DNA of 64,000 nt, taken from the NCBI RefSeq assembly GCF_024722015.1, contig NZ_JANQBD010000011.1, positions 124,001 to 188,000 on the forward strand, given 5' to 3'. Position numbers and translations under genes: made by a program. This document shows positions 62,494 through 64,000 of this stretch, piece by piece. The notes beneath the pieces are model-generated. The model searched no databases. It was not told the origin of the DNA and saw only the letters and a list, made by a program, of their open reading frames with translations. The first letter of the stretch is position 1. The number at the start of each line of letters is the position of its first letter. This stretch comes from Paenibacillus radicis (ex Xue et al. 2023). Lineage in GTDB: Bacteria > Bacillota > Bacilli > Paenibacillales > NBRC-103111.

Positions 62494-64000
62494 TTAAGAG
62501 ATCGTCAGCACGACAACAGACATCGGTGGAATATCCGCATGGAATCCTTCTTCATTCAACTGTACGCCCGTGAACAGCTCCGGCTTGACATCATTCGGAT
62601 GTTCAAACGTATTATGGCTGTTCATCTTGGATGAGACCAGTATTCTACCCGTAACCTGCTTGCCGACGAATCCTTCCGTATAGCAATCCAGCGACGCGGC
62701 CTGTTTCGGGTCCGTATTGCAGATGGTTATATTTAGCTTGCCTGCCACATCCATGGATGCGGACACGCTTAGCTGCGGTAGTTCTTCCCCATTGAACATG
62801 TAGGTACCGCACTGAATCTCTATCGGCTGCATAACGGCATCCATGTGTACCTTAAACATTTCAAACACATGATAGGTAGGGGTCAGGATCATTTTTTCCC
62901 CTTCCGTTAAAATAACGGCCTGCAGCACATTGATCGTCTGAGCAATATTTGCCATTCTTACACGGTCACAGTGATTGTTGAAAATATTCAGGCTAATCGC
63001 CGCAGAAACCGCGTCTCTCATCGTATTTTGCTGATACAGAAAGCCGGGATTCGTGCCTGGTTCAACGTCGAACCATGTACCCCATTCATCGATGATCAGC
63101 GCCACCTTCTTCTCGGGATCATATTTATCCATGATTGCCGAGTGCTTCACCACAAGCTCCTCTGTGAAATAGGCCGCCTTCATTATGCCAAACCATTCGC
63201 TTTCGTCGAAGTCGACGGCTTGTCCTCTCACTGCGTCCGGTTTTTTCAAATAAATTCGGTTGCCGTCGGGATTTTCGATTACGATGCTGTGATCTCTTAA
63301 CCTCGTGTAATAATGGAGCGCCAATCCATCCATGAAAGGTCCCGCTTCCCGCATGAGCACCTCCGTCCAGTGGTAATTGTCCCCCCTTGGACCAGCAGCG
63401 ATTTTATAGATGGCATTATCTCCATAATCCCTTACATACGTGCTGTATTGCCGGTAAAGATCCGCATAATATTCCGCTCTCATTCTGCCGCCGCAGCCCC
63501 AGTTTTCGTTGCCTATACCGAAATATGTCAACTTCCAAGGCTTTTCTCTTCCGTTTGCTTGCCGCAGGTTCGCCATCGGCGATTCACCGTCGAAGGTCAT
63601 ATATTCGACCCACTGTTGCATCTCATAAACCGTTCCGCTTCCGACATTCCCGCAAATATACGGCTCGGTCTCCAGCAATTCGCACAAATCGAAAAATTCG
63701 TGGGTACCGAAATGGTTATTCTCAACGACGCCACCCCAATGGTTGTTAATCATTCGAGCTCTCGATTCCTGAGGCCCAATGCCTTCCTTCCAATGATATT
63801 CATCGGCAAAACACCCACCCGGCCAACGCAGCATCGGAATGTTCAAATCCTTCAAAGCCTGAACAACATCATTTCGGATTCCTCGCGTATTGGGAATACC
63901 GGAATCCTTGCCGACCCAAATCCCCTCATATATACAACGTCCCAGATGCTCGGCAAAGTGTCCGTAAATGTTTCGATCTATTTTGTGAATTGCCGCTTGC
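62494..64000 (-). CDS. Alpha-L-arabinofuranosidase, GH51, partial at 5' end
   Basis: The frame is open to the right edge, so the N-terminus is outside the window; about 502 residues are visible, starting near the [20 protein letters not shown] segment that precedes the usual [16 protein letters not shown] block. Acid/base [12 protein letters not shown] and nucleophile [11 protein letters not shown] are intact. It differs clearly from the 60656 enzyme, so the pair may act on different linkages. It belongs to the same leftward operon. Confidence 0.95.
   Translation of the reverse strand, partial: QAAIHKIDRNIYGHFAEHLGRCIYEGIWVGKDSGIPNTRGIRNDVVQALKDLNIPMLRWPGGCFADEYHWKEGIGPQESRARMINNHWGGVVENNHFGTHEFFDLCELLETEPYICGNVGSGTVYEMQQWVEYMTFDGESPMANLRQANGREKPWKLTYFGIGNENWGCGGRMRAEYYADLYRQYSTYVRDYGDNAIYKIAAGPRGDNYHWTEVLMREAGPFMDGLALHYYTRLRDHSIVIENPDGNRIYLKKPDAVRGQAVDFDESEWFGIMKAAYFTEELVVKHSAIMDKYDPEKKVALIIDEWGTWFDVEPGTNPGFLYQQNTMRDAVSAAISLNIFNNHCDRVRMANIAQTINVLQAVILTEGEKMILTPTYHVFEMFKVHMDAVMQPIEIQCGTYMFNGEELPQLSVSASMDVAGKLNITICNTDPKQAASLDCYTEGFVGKQVTGRILVSSKMNSHNTFEHPNDVKPELFTGVQLNEEGFHADIPPMSVVVLTIS

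Noticed and set aside
1..64000. CRISPR arrays, tRNA or rRNA genes, prophage modules, toxin-antitoxin pairs
   Set aside because: Looked for at all scales; no spaced repeat array, cloverleaf, rRNA-like sequence, phage structural gene or convincing toxin/antitoxin pair was seen.

Overview
The window looks like chromosome from a Paenibacillus-type endospore-forming Firmicute. The evidence is a complete spore-germinant receptor operon, three YesM/YesN-type two-component pairs (membrane kinase with HAMP plus AraC-type response regulator) next to ABC importers, strong GGAGG-type ribosome binding sites with frequent TTG/GTG starts, and many family-5 and CUT1 sugar/peptide importers. No rRNA, tRNA, CRISPR array or intact prophage was seen. 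Almost everything reads on the minus strand.

Layout. (1) 1-13.2 kb: a probable organosulfur scavenging island with an RraA-family lyase (cut by the window edge), three NtaA/DszA-type flavin monooxygenases, a complete Dpp-type importer whose permease pair is split by one oppositely oriented monooxygenase, an OsmC protein, and LysR and RpiR regulators. (2) 13.3-17.6 kb: a germinant receptor operon in the order A, C, small two-helix protein, B. (3) 17.8-34.4 kb: a HIT protein, the first kinase/regulator pair, a Dpp-type importer, a GntR regulator, FrlB and FrlD (deglycation of fructosyl-amino acids), and the two subunits of an ATP-dependent hydantoinase/oxoprolinase. This may be a pathway for glycated, lactam-closed amino acids. 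(4) 34.4-36.2 kb: decayed DNA with an IS-like remnant bounded by inverted ends, an orphan LexA-type box and an IS110-family fragment. (5) 36.2-42.8 kb: a CUT1 sugar importer with the second kinase/regulator pair. (6) 43.1-44.6 kb: a TetR regulator translationally coupled to an aminoglycoside-phosphotransferase-fold kinase. (7) 44.8-55.1 kb: an Lpl/Ytc-type importer, a xylose-isomerase-fold protein, two Gfo/Idh/MocA dehydrogenases and the third kinase/regulator pair. (8) 55.1-60.6 kb: broken genes, a lipoprotein, undecaprenyl-diphosphatase with a hairpin over its ribosome binding site, and a dead IS110-family element. (9) 60.6-64 kb: two GH51 arabinofuranosidases flanking a small zinc-ribbon protein.

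How the genes work together. Each catabolic module pairs an importer with intracellular enzymes and its own regulator: oxidative C-S cleavage in region 1, deglycation in region 3, probable redox-assisted glycoside conversion in region 7, and arabinoside hydrolysis in region 9. The strongest candidate for an unusual system is the FrlBD plus oxoprolinase plus dipeptide-importer operon of region 3. The stretches between modules carry mobile-element debris and pseudogenes and appear to be decaying.
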